This document shows, piece after piece, positions 24,503-33,360 of a stretch of DNA of 64,000 bases. The notes under the pieces were generated by a model. The model ran no database searches and had not been told where the DNA came from. It worked only from the letters and a program-made list of their open reading frames with translations. How positions within the stretch are numbered: the stretch's first letter is position 1; each line of letters begins with the position of its first letter. The DNA lies in NCBI RefSeq assembly GCF_000016125.1, contig NC_009135.1, forward strand, positions 930,001 to 994,000, read 5' to 3'. Both the position numbers and the translations under genes were made by a program. The stretch comes from Methanococcus maripaludis C5. Its GTDB lineage: Archaea > AGJL01 > Methanococci > Methanococcales > Methanococcaceae.

Positions 24503-26098
24503 TTAATGGCCTATCATTTCGTCTTTTTCTTCTTCTGACAATATTTTTACGATTTCGTCAGGTTTTCCTGATTTAATTATTTTTCCACCCCTTACAAGAG
24601 CAGCTCTATCGCATACATTTAATACAAAGTCCATATCGTGAGATACGATTACGTATGTTTGATCGAGTTCGCTTCTTGATTTTTGGATGGATTCTGCAAC
24701 TTGGTTTCTGGTTATTGGATCCATAGTTCCAGTAGGCTCATCCAAAAGGATTAAGTGCGGTTCACGGATTAACACTTGCGCAAGTGCAACCCTGTGCTTT
24801 TCACCAACACTGAGCTCTGAAGGGTATTTATCAAGCATTTTTTCAGCTTCTTCTTCAGTAAATCCAACAGAAACTAATGTGTGTTCTGCTTTCATTTTTG
24901 CAAATTCACCAGGCATTTCAAGCCCAATTGATTCTGTCAAGTTGTAAAGAATCGTTCTGTGAGGATAAAGACTGTATTCCTGGAATAACATTCCAATGTA
25001 TCTTTTTGCACGCCCTCTAAATAATGGACCAACTTTGGTCATGTCAACCCATTCGTCAGCAAGTCTGAACTCGTATTTTCCTTTTGAAGGAGGAATTACT
25101 GCTGCAATTATTTTTGAAAGTGTGGTTTTACCTGCCCCACTTACCCCTACAAGTCCAAAAATTTCTTTTTCATTTATCGAAAGGTCTATTCCATCAACAG
25201 CCTTTACAATACCTCTGTCGACTGAAACATATCGTTTTTCAACATTTTCGATAGTGATAAGTTCATCTTTTACCTCAACTTTTTCAAATTCTTTCATTGA
25301 AGTGACGGTTTTCATAAATTCTTCTACAACAGATTTACTGTCTCCAGAAAGTTTCATTTCCCCTTTTTCAAGCCATATAGCTTTTTGACAGAGCTCTTCG
25401 ATTACTTCCGGCCAGTGTGATGTAATAACCATTGCAATATTGTGTTTTATAACAGCTTCAGTAAGTGCGGTGTGAACGAATTTTGCAGTTCTTGGATCAA
25501 GTGTTCCAGTTGGTTCATCTGCAAGGAATATAACTGGGTTTTTTGCAATCTGTCTTGCAAGAACTACCCTTTGTTTTTCCCCACCACTTAAATCTCTAGA
25601 AATGTGTGCAATCCTGTGTTCGAGCTTTACCATTTTAATGAGATTTAATGCCCATTCTGTAGCAGTTTTTCCGTCATGTCCTGCAGTAGTTAACGCTTCC
25701 ATGATATTTTCTGCAACAGTTTTTTCTCCGTAAAGCGCAAAGGTTCTCTGGAGCATTATCGCGATTTTTTTCTTTAAGGAGTATGTAGCATCATTTTGGT
25801 TCCAAAAATCTATTGATTTTGCGACATATTCTTTTCCGCAGTCACAAGTTTTTCCAACATGGGATGGAACTTCGACGTTCTCACAGTGCGGGCAGTATGC
25901 AACGTGATATATAACCTGTCCAGAAGTAGGATCATACCCTTCCATACCCCTTAACATATGTAAAAGTACGGATTTTCCAGAACCACTCCTACCTAGAACT
26001 CCTATAACTTCCCCTTCTTTTAATTCAAAACTTACGTTTTTTAGTACTTCCACATCCCCATAACTCTTTGAAACATTTTTCACTTCCAACAATAACAT
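24503..26098 (-). CDS. atwA: Methyl-coenzyme M reductase activation component A2
   Basis: 531 aa with two complete ABC ATPase domains (Walker A GRSGSGKSV and GVSGAGKTT; signatures LSGGEKQRVVLARQ and LSVGEKHRVALAQV; two DEPTGT Walker B ends). A four-Cys insertion in the first domain (CPHCENVEV...CDCG, about residues 72-90) is characteristic of A2. It powers the ATP-dependent reductive activation of coenzyme F430 in methyl-CoM reductase. ATG 26098 after GGTGATATCA. The DUF134 and PII-like genes lie upstream in the same direction. Confidence 0.93.
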   Translation of the reverse strand: MLLLEVKNVSKSYGDVEVLKNVSFELKEGEVIGVLGRSGSGKSVLLHMLRGMEGYDPTSGQVIYHVAYCPHCENVEVPSHVGKTCDCGKEYVAKSIDFWNQNDATYSLKKKIAIMLQRTFALYGEKTVAENIMEALTTAGHDGKTATEWALNLIKMVKLEHRIAHISRDLSGGEKQRVVLARQIAKNPVIFLADEPTGTLDPRTAKFVHTALTEAVIKHNIAMVITSHWPEVIEELCQKAIWLEKGEMKLSGDSKSVVEEFMKTVTSMKEFEKVEVKDELITIENVEKRYVSVDRGIVKAVDGIDLSINEKEIFGLVGVSGAGKTTLSKIIAAVIPPSKGKYEFRLADEWVDMTKVGPLFRGRAKRYIGMLFQEYSLYPHRTILYNLTESIGLEMPGEFAKMKAEHTLVSVGFTEEEAEKMLDKYPSELSVGEKHRVALAQVLIREPHLILLDEPTGTMDPITRNQVAESIQKSRSELDQTYVIVSHDMDFVLNVCDRAALVRGGKIIKSGKPDEIVKILSEEEKDEMIGH

Positions 26099-26120
26099 TG
26101 ATATCACCTAAGCGATGCAA

Positions 26121-26513
26121 TCACTCACTATCCTTTTTTAATGTTAAACAGTTTGATACCCCGTATCTACAATTTCTACCCCTTTGACATTCGTCTTCAT
26201 AATTACACTCCCTTATTTTGTAGTATCCACCACCAATGTCAATCATTTTACCATTTATAAGGGCATCCGCAACTTTTTTTCTTGCAGATTTTAAAATATT
26301 CCAAAATACTCGCCTTGATATACCCATTGCATCAGCAGCTTCTTCATGAGGCTGATTTAAATAATCGACAAGTCGGAGGGATTCCAGTTCTTCGAATGAT
26401 AGTACTTCGGATTCAAGTTCTATCCCTGGCGTTCCCGCAGGCTTGAATAATTTAAATTGGGGTTCTTCAGAAATTAACCGAGGTATTTTTGGCCTTCCTT
26501 TTCTAAATTTCAT
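26121..26513 (-). CDS. UPF0251 (DUF134) putative DNA-binding protein
   Basis: 130 aa. Sigma-70 region 4-like helix-turn-helix (LESLRLVDYLNQPHEEAADAMGISRRVFWNILKSARKK) and a Cys-rich C-terminus (C-N-Y-E-D-E-C...C...C) that may hold a metal cluster. Starts GRPKIPRLI, as family members do. Role unknown; co-oriented with a PII homologue upstream and A2 downstream. Confidence 0.87.
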   Translation of the reverse strand: MKFRKGRPKIPRLISEEPQFKLFKPAGTPGIELESEVLSFEELESLRLVDYLNQPHEEAADAMGISRRVFWNILKSARKKVADALINGKMIDIGGGYYKIRECNYEDECQRGRNCRYGVSNCLTLKKDSE

Positions 26514-26523
26514 TTACAATCAC

Positions 26524-26853
26524 TTATTCGGGTGAATTAACTACTATTCCCAAAACAGGAAGTTCGACTAAGGTATATTTGTCATTTTCAAGTCTTTCTT
26601 TAATCTGTTCTTTTATTTTACCTAGACATTCAATATTTACTATAGAATTTATAACAACAGTATCTTGTGATAACTCATTAACTATCTTTACAGCCATTTC
26701 AGGTTCTTCTGAGATTAAAAAACCCCTCCAATCTTCAGGAGACATTCCCTGATATTCCTTTAAATAAAATCCAGAAATTCCACCCTCTGAAAGTGCATTT
26801 ATTGCTTTTCCAAGGTTTTGGCTTTCCACAAACAGTTTTAAGAGTATTCTCAT
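26524..26853 (-). CDS. PII-homologous protein, MJ1244 type
   Basis: 109 aa. Alpha/beta fold with KALINAL-like helix replaced by KAINALSEGGISGFYLKEYQGM and a C-terminal LPVLGIVVNSPE; resembles the methanogen family annotated as homologous to nitrogen regulatory protein PII. Not a classical GlnB: the uridylylated T-loop tyrosine motif is not seen. GGGGGGAATCGTATG start. Ten bases before the DUF134 gene. Confidence 0.75.
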   Translation of the reverse strand: MRILLKLFVESQNLGKAINALSEGGISGFYLKEYQGMSPEDWRGFLISEEPEMAVKIVNELSQDTVVINSIVNIECLGKIKEQIKERLENDKYTLVELPVLGIVVNSPE

Positions 26854-26958
26854 ACGATTCCCCCCTTATAAAATGACTACTTACACATATGTGTGAAACA
26901 TTCTATATATAGTTTTTTTATAAAGCACAGGTTTAAATTAATATAATTAGAAAAAGGT

Positions 26959-27609
26959 TTATTGATAGGACTTATTTATTATTTCAAGACCATTCTGAAC
27001 TATTCTAAACCTTAGATTCTCACCCTCTTTTGCGTGCCTATGTTTTTCTAATGTGAGTTTTCTAATAGATTCAGTTTTTTCAAGTTTTATTATTGATTTA
27101 CTCCAGTACTCTAAAAGCCTTCCCCCCGCAGGTTCAATACCGTTTATGGAATCTTTTACTTGATTAGTGATTAATATTCCAGAATTTTTCATTCTAGCAA
27201 CTTTTAGCAGGTTTGAGATCTGCTTTCCGAGCATCCTATTTAATTTAGTATTTTCATTGATGTTGTCACAGAGTTCCAACCTATAAAGCGAAACAATACC
27301 ATCAATAACTATAAGACCGATATTTTCAAGAAAAAATATCTTTTCTAAAGCTTCAGACTGCTCCTCAAATGACGAAGGCTCGTAGATTATTATACTTTTA
27401 AGTAATTCATCACTATCCTGTTCTGAAAGCTGTTTTATTCTTTCAATGGATAAACTGCCCTCTGTATCGATGTAAACCACATTTTTGCCATTTTCAATTG
27501 CTTTTAACATTGAAAGTATGCATATGTTTGTTTTTCCGACACCAGGAGGCCCATAGATTTGAGTTATCGTCTTTTTCTCGATATTTCCATTTAAAAGTTC
27601 TTCAAGCAT
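26959..27609 (-). CDS. radB: DNA repair and recombination protein RadB
   Basis: 216 aa RecA-fold paralogue lacking the N-terminal HhH domain of RadA. Walker A GPPGVGKTN near residue 22, Walker B IGLIVIDGIVSLYR, and C-terminal motif RFRIVQNGLEI. Euryarchaeal recombination mediator working with RadA. Starts MLEELL after ATGTGATTTT. Confidence 0.92.
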   Translation of the reverse strand: MLEELLNGNIEKKTITQIYGPPGVGKTNICILSMLKAIENGKNVVYIDTEGSLSIERIKQLSEQDSDELLKSIIIYEPSSFEEQSEALEKIFFLENIGLIVIDGIVSLYRLELCDNINENTKLNRMLGKQISNLLKVARMKNSGILITNQVKDSINGIEPAGGRLLEYWSKSIIKLEKTESIRKLTLEKHRHAKEGENLRFRIVQNGLEIINKSYQ

Positions 27610-27636
27610 AAAATCACATTAGAATATATAATACAT

Positions 27637-28911
27637 TTAATTTATAGTTTCAAGATTAAAATCATATAGTACGATAGGTTTACTTAGATGTCTTCTTGCA
27701 GAAGGTGGGACTTCATAAAATCCCTCTTTTATATCCCTTTTTAATTCATTCAATTCTATTTCATCATAATTAACCCGTTTGCCACAAACTTTACATTTAT
27801 AGCCACTTTTTAAACCCTTGGCTTTCAGGGTTCCACCACAAACACAAAATTTGTTCTTTTCATATATTTTTCGAAGTGTAACTACTTTTAATTTCTCGAC
27901 ATTTATTTCAAAAGGTTCTTCTCGAACAGTTCCATACACTCCGACAAGGTCGCCACAAATTAATTTTCTTACAATATTTCTAAATTCTTTGGTTGGTTCA
28001 TAGGCAATGCAGTCTATTTCTCCAGTGGAATCTTTTATTTTAAATAATACGTGTCCACCAGCTATTTCTTTTGGATTTTCGATGATTTTACCATAAGAAA
28101 TAACTCCAGTATCTGGATAAATGTCTTTTATTTTTGAAAATCTTAAATGAGCGTCAGTTCCCTGATTTGTGATAAAAATCTGACATTTATCAAGTTCATC
28201 TGATTTTACGATATTTTTCACTTTTTCTAAAATTTCTCTTGAAATTCCCCTTATTCCGTAAAGAACCGGACATGGCGTGTGTGGGGTAATTATAGATTTT
28301 TTTCCGTCTATATTATTAAATGTAAAAGGAAATGTTTCAGAATCCATCTTTAGTATGGAATCAACATCAATTTCTCGCTCAGTTCCCCACTTTTCACTTT
28401 TTCGGTAGGATAGAAGTTCGTATGTAAAAGGCGGTTTTGAAGCAATTGCACCAAGAGCCCCGATTATCCCGTGTCCTTTTTTGTATTTTATGTATTCTGC
28501 ACCTATTTCATTCAATACTTTTTCAGAATCTTCTACCTTTAAAATATCGTATAAAACTGAATTATAATAATTTAAAAGTGTTTTTTCATGTTTTTGATAG
28601 TTTTCTTCGCTTAAAAAGACAATTCCTGGATTAGTATTCTCACAATCAAAATCGCTGAACTTTTCAACCATTTCAATTACTAATTTTCTAATAGATTCAA
28701 TTTCTGATTCATCTAACTTTTTTTCATCCTCAATAATCCTTAAACAAACACCGCCATTTCCCCGGGTTTTATATTTAACCATTGGATTCATTCTAATTAA
28801 CTTTGGAGTATCCATTTTATAGTTTTTTTGAAGCTCTTCCTGGAGAATAGTTCCAACGTAAGTCGTGCAGTAGTTTTCCCTGCTGTCTGTGTCATCAATT
28901 CCGATATACAT
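27637..28911 (-). CDS. tiaS: tRNA(Ile2) 2-agmatinylcytidine synthetase
   Basis: 424 aa. N-terminus YIGIDDTDSREN, the TiaS catalytic region (TCKD-type), an OB-fold around residues 285-355 and a C-terminal zinc ribbon (CVCGG...CKVCGK). Attaches agmatine to C34 of tRNA-Ile(CAU) so it reads AUA, essential in archaea. Start 28911 follows AAGTGGTAATT; the upstream in-frame GTG is within the site. 27 bases upstream of radB in the same direction. Confidence 0.93.
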   Translation of the reverse strand: MYIGIDDTDSRENYCTTYVGTILQEELQKNYKMDTPKLIRMNPMVKYKTRGNGGVCLRIIEDEKKLDESEIESIRKLVIEMVEKFSDFDCENTNPGIVFLSEENYQKHEKTLLNYYNSVLYDILKVEDSEKVLNEIGAEYIKYKKGHGIIGALGAIASKPPFTYELLSYRKSEKWGTEREIDVDSILKMDSETFPFTFNNIDGKKSIITPHTPCPVLYGIRGISREILEKVKNIVKSDELDKCQIFITNQGTDAHLRFSKIKDIYPDTGVISYGKIIENPKEIAGGHVLFKIKDSTGEIDCIAYEPTKEFRNIVRKLICGDLVGVYGTVREEPFEINVEKLKVVTLRKIYEKNKFCVCGGTLKAKGLKSGYKCKVCGKRVNYDEIELNELKRDIKEGFYEVPPSARRHLSKPIVLYDFNLETIN

Positions 28912-29028
28912 AATTACCACTTAAAATTCGGTAAAATTTAAATTTAAAAATTTTTCATCCTTAAAAACATATTTATGTAAACATCGCTATCAACTTATAT
29001 AAAACTAATTTTTAAATGGAGATTTACC

Positions 29029-30321
29029 ATGCAACCCCGGTTTATTCAAAATGCGAGAAAAAAAGAAAGTGAAGAGATAATTAACCAGTTTAGGAAAGAA
29101 AAACAGTTTAAATTTAGAAATAATAAAATAAGGCAGAAATTAAGCGAAATGCCAATAAATATTAACAAATTCATTTTAGATATGGAAAGATTTGACGGAA
29201 CACTTAAAAAATACCCTGAAGATTTCATTGTTGAAGAGATAACTCCCGAAGGAACGGTTCTTGAAGTTGGAAAAGAAATCGGTTTTGAAGATGTTGAAAA
29301 GTGGCACGGCTCATTTATCCATTTTACAGTTGAAAAAACGAACTGGAACACGATGGATGCATTAAAACAGATCGTAAGAACAACAAAAACAAAAAGGAAA
29401 AATTTTGGATTTGCAGGAACTAAAGATAAATTTGCAGTAACTACTCAAAGATTTGGGTGTTTTGGACTTAAAAAAGAACAGCTTGAAAATATTAACATTA
29501 AAGATATTGTCATTCGAGATGTTCAAAAATCAAATAAAAAACTCAGAATGGGTGATCTCTGGGGAAACAAGTTTACGATAAAAATTAGGGGCTTGGATCT
29601 TTCAAAAAAAGAAATTAAAAGAATTTCCGATTTAAAATTAGATTACGTGTTAAATTACTACGGAATACAGAGATTTGGACTCATCAGACCAATTACGCAT
29701 ATTGTTGGAAAATTTATCTATGAACGGGACTTTGAAAGTGCATTTTACACCTACTGCGGAACTCCAATAAGTGAAACTGGCGATTCCCTTGAAGCACGAC
29801 AGCTCGTTGACGTGGGCGAATTTAAAAAAGCTTTAAAATTATTTAATAGAAACCACGACTACGAAAAAAGATTAATTCAGCAGTACTTAAAATATAAAGA
29901 CTTTAAAATGGCTTTTACCGCATTACCGCCGCAATTAAACAGCATGTTTGTAAATGCTTATCAGGCATATCTATTCAACGAAATGATAAACAAAAGATTT
30001 GAATACGGGTTTGATGCAAAAGAAGGAGATATATTGGAAGACAATACTCCAACGGGGACTTTGATTGGGTACAATACTGAATTTAGCGGTGGAATTCAGG
30101 GTGAAATTGAAAAAGAAATTGTTGAAAGGGAAAACCTAGATTTGAAAAAATTCAAAATCGAAGACTTTGGAAATTTCTATGGAACGAGAAGAAAAATGAT
30201 AACTCCAATTTATGACTTTAAAAGCAGCTTTGAAAATGATATTTTTGAATTAAGCTTTAAACTTGAGCGCGGAAATTACGCTACAATCGTTACAAGAGAA
30301 TTTACTGGAAATTTGAGTTAA
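29029..30321 (+). CDS. truD: tRNA pseudouridine synthase D
   Basis: 430 aa. Conserved KYPEDFIVEEI, catalytic region GFAGTKDKFAVTTQRF, and NYYGIQRFG, all TruD hallmarks, with the TRUD insertion domain in the middle. Makes pseudouridine 13 (and others in archaea) in tRNA. GGAGATTTACC before the ATG. Directly followed by a candidate H/ACA guide RNA, itself a pseudouridylation factor. Confidence 0.93.
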   Translation: MQPRFIQNARKKESEEIINQFRKEKQFKFRNNKIRQKLSEMPININKFILDMERFDGTLKKYPEDFIVEEITPEGTVLEVGKEIGFEDVEKWHGSFIHFTVEKTNWNTMDALKQIVRTTKTKRKNFGFAGTKDKFAVTTQRFGCFGLKKEQLENINIKDIVIRDVQKSNKKLRMGDLWGNKFTIKIRGLDLSKKEIKRISDLKLDYVLNYYGIQRFGLIRPITHIVGKFIYERDFESAFYTYCGTPISETGDSLEARQLVDVGEFKKALKLFNRNHDYEKRLIQQYLKYKDFKMAFTALPPQLNSMFVNAYQAYLFNEMINKRFEYGFDAKEGDILEDNTPTGTLIGYNTEFSGGIQGEIEKEIVERENLDLKKFKIEDFGNFYGTRRKMITPIYDFKSSFENDIFELSFKLERGNYATIVTREFTGNLS

Positions 30322-30352
30322 ATCAAGTATATATAATAAAAAATATAACATT

Positions 30353-30478
30353 ACTTGGCAGTTGATTTCGTGATACTGTCACTAGCAGTTCTACCTACAA
30401 GGCGGCCATCTTGAGTATCTGTTGAGAGTCAATGAAAACATGGTTTTCCAAAGGTAGATACATTAATCCTGCTTTTTT
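30353..30478 (+). ncRNA. Candidate H/ACA guide sRNA
   Basis: In the 213-base gap after truD. A TATA box (about 30328-30337) predicts a start near 30353. TCTACCT 30390-30396 pairs perfectly with AGGTAGA 30452-30458, followed after one base by ACA 30460-30462. An upper stem begins CCAT 30406-30409 with ATGG 30440-30443, leaving a pocket of 9 and 8 bases; 16 nt separate the upper stem from ACA, within the usual 14-16. A smaller stem tops it (30420-30425 with 30429-30434), and GA at 30413 and 30434 could form a kink-turn. AGCAG 30384-30388 may pair with CTGCT 30469-30473 before a T-run. A competing GAAAAC/GTTTTC stem exists. Confidence 0.5.
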
Positions 30479-30534
30479 AAAAAAATTTAAAAGAGATTTA
30501 TGCGTTTTTAAAGATTATTTTAAATTTATTTGTA

Positions 30535-31110
30535 TTATTCGTTGATTTTTTTTAAAATCCATGCCATATTTTGGCCAAGTAGTTCCATAGTATGCAGTCC
30601 TTCGGTATCTTTTTGAACGTCCCCAATATCAAGACCCATTCCCAAATTCCAGTAGTCTGATCCAACACTTATCATCTGATTTATTGAAAAAAAGTGATTT
30701 ATTGTATCAAAAACATGAATTCCGCCAGCCCTTCTTACAGAAACTACCGCTGCTCCAACTTTTCTTTTTAAAATATCGTTGTTTGCCTTTGCTACAAAGC
30801 CTGCCCTATCAATTAATGCTTTCATTTCAGCAGTAACGTCTGTAAAATAAGTTGGAGACCCCAAAATTATTCCATCAGCTTCAACCATCTTTTCTATGCA
30901 GTTATTTATAATATCGCACTCGATTATGCATTTATTATTCAGTGTTTCAAAACATTTGTAGCACGCTGTGCATCCCCTGAGTTTTCCGCCAGCAATATGC
31001 ATGTGTTCTGTAGAAATTCCTTCTTTTTTTAATTCTTTTAAGACTTTATCGATTAAAATAGACGTATTTCCGTCCCTTCTCGGACTTCCATTAAATGCAA
31101 CTACTTTCAA
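30535..31110 (-). CDS. Iron-sulfur flavoprotein
   Basis: 191 aa flavodoxin-fold protein. FMN phosphate loop NGSPRRDGNTSIL near the N-terminus, and a compact cysteine motif C47-X2-C50-X2-C53-X7-C61 matching archaeal iron-sulfur flavoproteins, which hold a 4Fe-4S cluster next to FMN and handle O2/peroxide or electron transfer. Start assigned to TTG 31110 because GAGGGTG lies 5 bases upstream; ATG 31134 has no ribosome site and would put that site inside the gene. Confidence 0.85.
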   Translation of the reverse strand: MKVVAFNGSPRRDGNTSILIDKVLKELKKEGISTEHMHIAGGKLRGCTACYKCFETLNNKCIIECDIINNCIEKMVEADGIILGSPTYFTDVTAEMKALIDRAGFVAKANNDILKRKVGAAVVSVRRAGGIHVFDTINHFFSINQMISVGSDYWNLGMGLDIGDVQKDTEGLHTMELLGQNMAWILKKINE

Positions 31111-31204
31111 TATCCCACCCTCAAAATAATCCATGTTTGATTTTATGAATTTGAGAAATGATATATTTTTGCATGAATTTAATAAAAAAAGGATAAAAAA
31201 AGAT

Positions 31205-32005
31205 TTATTGTTTTTCTACAGCTTTTAGGTCATTTTCAAGATTATCTGAAAAGTCCATACTGTAAAATTCTCCAGAAGTTGGAAGAACCATGTAAAATTC
31301 TGGCGTAGTATCAAATGAAGCTTCGACAGAATCAATTTCAAAATCAAGAATGTGTCCTCCCGCAGTTCTATCATCAGTTATGAAATGTAAGTGGTACAAA
31401 GGAACATTTAAACCAGACATGAATTCAGGAACCCAAAACCCGACAACAGTTCCAGAAACATTTTCAAATTCAAATACTGACTGATTTTTTACAACATCCA
31501 CCAGTTTTTCATAGGGTTTTTCTTGGGATGGAACACTTCTTGTTTTCATTTTTGAGAATTTACCGGTTAATTTTACGGCATAAACCATATTTTTAGAAGG
31601 GAATTTCGATTCAAAGTATGATTCAAACTCTGAAATATTCATATCATTTAAAAAATACGTTTCATCATTTTCAAACGAAGTAACAGTTGCAAAAGGAGTT
31701 GTTACATTTTCAACAGCATATGCTACACCGTCTGCTTTAACCTGATAGCATATTCCATCCAGAACAACCATTTCCCCATCGAGTTTATCAAAAGTACCTA
31801 TTCCAAAATCCCCGTGAGATACAAGTTCATTTACTGGAATAAATCCATCATAAATGCGTTCCATCAACGCATTTATCGTAGATACCTGATATAAAACATC
31901 TGAAACCTGTTCTGACTTGATTTCTGAATCAGAGCTGTCATCTGCAGAAATACAGCCAGAAAATAACACCATCATGATTACTAAACATTTTACAAATATA
32001 TTCAT
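31205..32005 (-). CDS. budA: Acetolactate decarboxylase-like lipoprotein
   Basis: 266 aa. The body matches alpha-acetolactate decarboxylase: GDFGIGTFDKLDGEMVVLDG, and the zinc ligands in PLYHLHFITDDRTAGGH. The family turns acetolactate into acetoin. Unusually, the N-terminus is a signal peptide ending in a lipobox-like LFSGC (Cys18), suggesting export and lipid anchoring. ATG 32005 after GGTGGATAAT. Gene symbol is by family; the physiological role in a methanogen is unclear. Confidence 0.85.
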   Translation of the reverse strand: MNIFVKCLVIMMVLFSGCISADDSSDSEIKSEQVSDVLYQVSTINALMERIYDGFIPVNELVSHGDFGIGTFDKLDGEMVVLDGICYQVKADGVAYAVENVTTPFATVTSFENDETYFLNDMNISEFESYFESKFPSKNMVYAVKLTGKFSKMKTRSVPSQEKPYEKLVDVVKNQSVFEFENVSGTVVGFWVPEFMSGLNVPLYHLHFITDDRTAGGHILDFEIDSVEASFDTTPEFYMVLPTSGEFYSMDFSDNLENDLKAVEKQ

Positions 32006-32084
32006 ATTATCCACCCGTTTTAAACGAAAATACTTATAATTAAAATGTTATAAATAATGAATGATTTGATTTTAGGTGTAATTT

Positions 32085-32231
32085 ATGAAATGGCTTGAAG
32101 AATTGATTGATTTATTGGAATGCCCAAAGTGTAAGGGTGAGTTAGAGCTTTTGGGCAATAAATTACACTGTAAAAAATGTAATAAAAATTATTTAATTAA
32201 AGATAAAATCCCAGTACTCCTTGACGAATAG
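32085..32231 (+). CDS. Trm112-like zinc-binding small protein
   Basis: 48 aa, short and easily missed. Sequence begins MKWLEELIDLLECPKCKGEL and has a second CKKC pair, giving CX2C (13, 16) and CX2C (29, 32), followed by LIKDKIPVLLDE, the typical end of Trm112/UPF0434 proteins. Trm112 activates several class I methyltransferases of tRNA, rRNA and release factor. AGGTGTAATTT precedes the ATG. The thpR ribosome site overlaps its stop, so they form an operon. Confidence 0.85.
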   Translation: MKWLEELIDLLECPKCKGELELLGNKLHCKKCNKNYLIKDKIPVLLDE

Positions 32232-32239
32232 GTGATTTT

Positions 32240-32764
32240 ATGAGATGTTTTCTTGCTATTGAATTAAATTCCGATTTAAAAGAAAATTTGGAAAACTTAA
32301 AAAAACAGTTTGACTTAAAAGGCATAAAAACAGTTGAAAAAGATAATTTACATATAACCGTGAAATTTTTAGGAGATGTTGACGATAAAAAACTTGAAGA
32401 AATACTTAACTCGGATTTAAAAATTAAAAAAGTTATTTCTGAGATAAAAGGGGTTGGAACATTTCCAAATGAAGAATATATCCGTGTAATATGGATTGGA
32501 ACAACAAAACTTGAAGAAACTTTAAAAAATATTGATGAAAAGCTCTTTAAATTGGGTTTTAAAAAAGAAAAAAGTTATGATCCACATATCACACTTGGAA
32601 GAGTTAAATTTATCGAAAATAATTCAAAAGAAACATTAAAAAAGGTAATTGAAAAAAATAAACACGTGGATTTTGGAAAAATAGAAATAAATTCAGTTTC
32701 ACTCATGAAAAGTACGTTAACTAAAGAAGGACCAGTTTATGAAACCATTAAAAAGTGGGAATAA
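32240..32764 (+). CDS. thpR: RNA 2',3'-cyclic phosphodiesterase
   Basis: 174 aa 2H phosphoesterase with both HxT motifs: NLHITVKFLG near residue 38 and DPHITLGRVKF near 115. Opens 2',3'-cyclic phosphates at RNA ends, complementing RtcA/archease elsewhere in the window. TAGGTGATTTTATG start, 8 bases after the Trm112-like gene. Confidence 0.93.
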   Translation: MRCFLAIELNSDLKENLENLKKQFDLKGIKTVEKDNLHITVKFLGDVDDKKLEEILNSDLKIKKVISEIKGVGTFPNEEYIRVIWIGTTKLEETLKNIDEKLFKLGFKKEKSYDPHITLGRVKFIENNSKETLKKVIEKNKHVDFGKIEINSVSLMKSTLTKEGPVYETIKKWE

Positions 32765-32766
32765 AT

Positions 32767-33309
32767 TTAAAGATAGTCTGAAGCGTATAATATCCCGTCA
32801 TGTCCAGTTATAATATTCTTTTTTAAAGATACAATTTTTTGAATTGATTTTTTCGAAAGTTCGAGATCAATTGCAATTGGAAGATCTAAATTTTCAAGCA
32901 CGTTTTTCTTACGGTGGATTGCAGCAGGTGCAACCACGTAATCTTCATAAATCACGGAAATACTGTCGAAAGTGTGTCCGGGAGTCCATATTAGATCTAG
33001 TTCAGGGTCTTTAAGGTCATTTATGGATCCATCAGAATATTTGACGATTTTGGCATTTCTAAAAAGGTCGTTATTTCCATTGTGGTTGTTGTGGTTGTGC
33101 GAACTTATAATATAATCAATATCCTTTAATTTAACGTCTAATTTGTTTAAATTTGAAATTATAATCTTTTTTTTATCCCTTGAAGATGTATCCACGATTA
33201 TTTTATTTTTTGATGTTTCGATATACGTACATGAAGAACTCGGGCCCACGAACATGCCATTTTCCTCATCGAGATACGTAATTGATCCATTATATAATAA
33301 TTTTAACAA
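32767..33309 (-). CDS. Metallo-beta-lactamase fold protein with altered metal motif
   Basis: 180 aa. MBL fold: strand-rich N-terminus, motif HNHNNHNG from His71, GHTFDSISV and a final TGHDG. The usual HxHxDH carries Asn75 where the metal-binding, catalytic Asp is expected. The protein may bind a single metal, use another residue or be inactive. Closest in outline to small MBL hydrolases such as MBLAC1-like proteins. Start region GTGATTACTTG is weak. Convergent with thpR with 2 bases between. Confidence 0.75.
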   Translation of the reverse strand: MLKLLYNGSITYLDEENGMFVGPSSSCTYIETSKNKIIVDTSSRDKKKIIISNLNKLDVKLKDIDYIISSHNHNNHNGNNDLFRNAKIVKYSDGSINDLKDPELDLIWTPGHTFDSISVIYEDYVVAPAAIHRKKNVLENLDLPIAIDLELSKKSIQKIVSLKKNIITGHDGILYASDYL

Positions 33310-33360
33310 GTAATCACTTCCATAATAACTAAAAGTAATTTAGATTTTAAGTTAATAAAG

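Noticed and set aside
30353-30478. tRNA or 5S rRNA gene in the gap after truD (GGCGGCCAT resembles 5S)
   Set aside because: No T-loop, anticodon arm or 5S-like stems; the stem followed by ACA supports H/ACA better.
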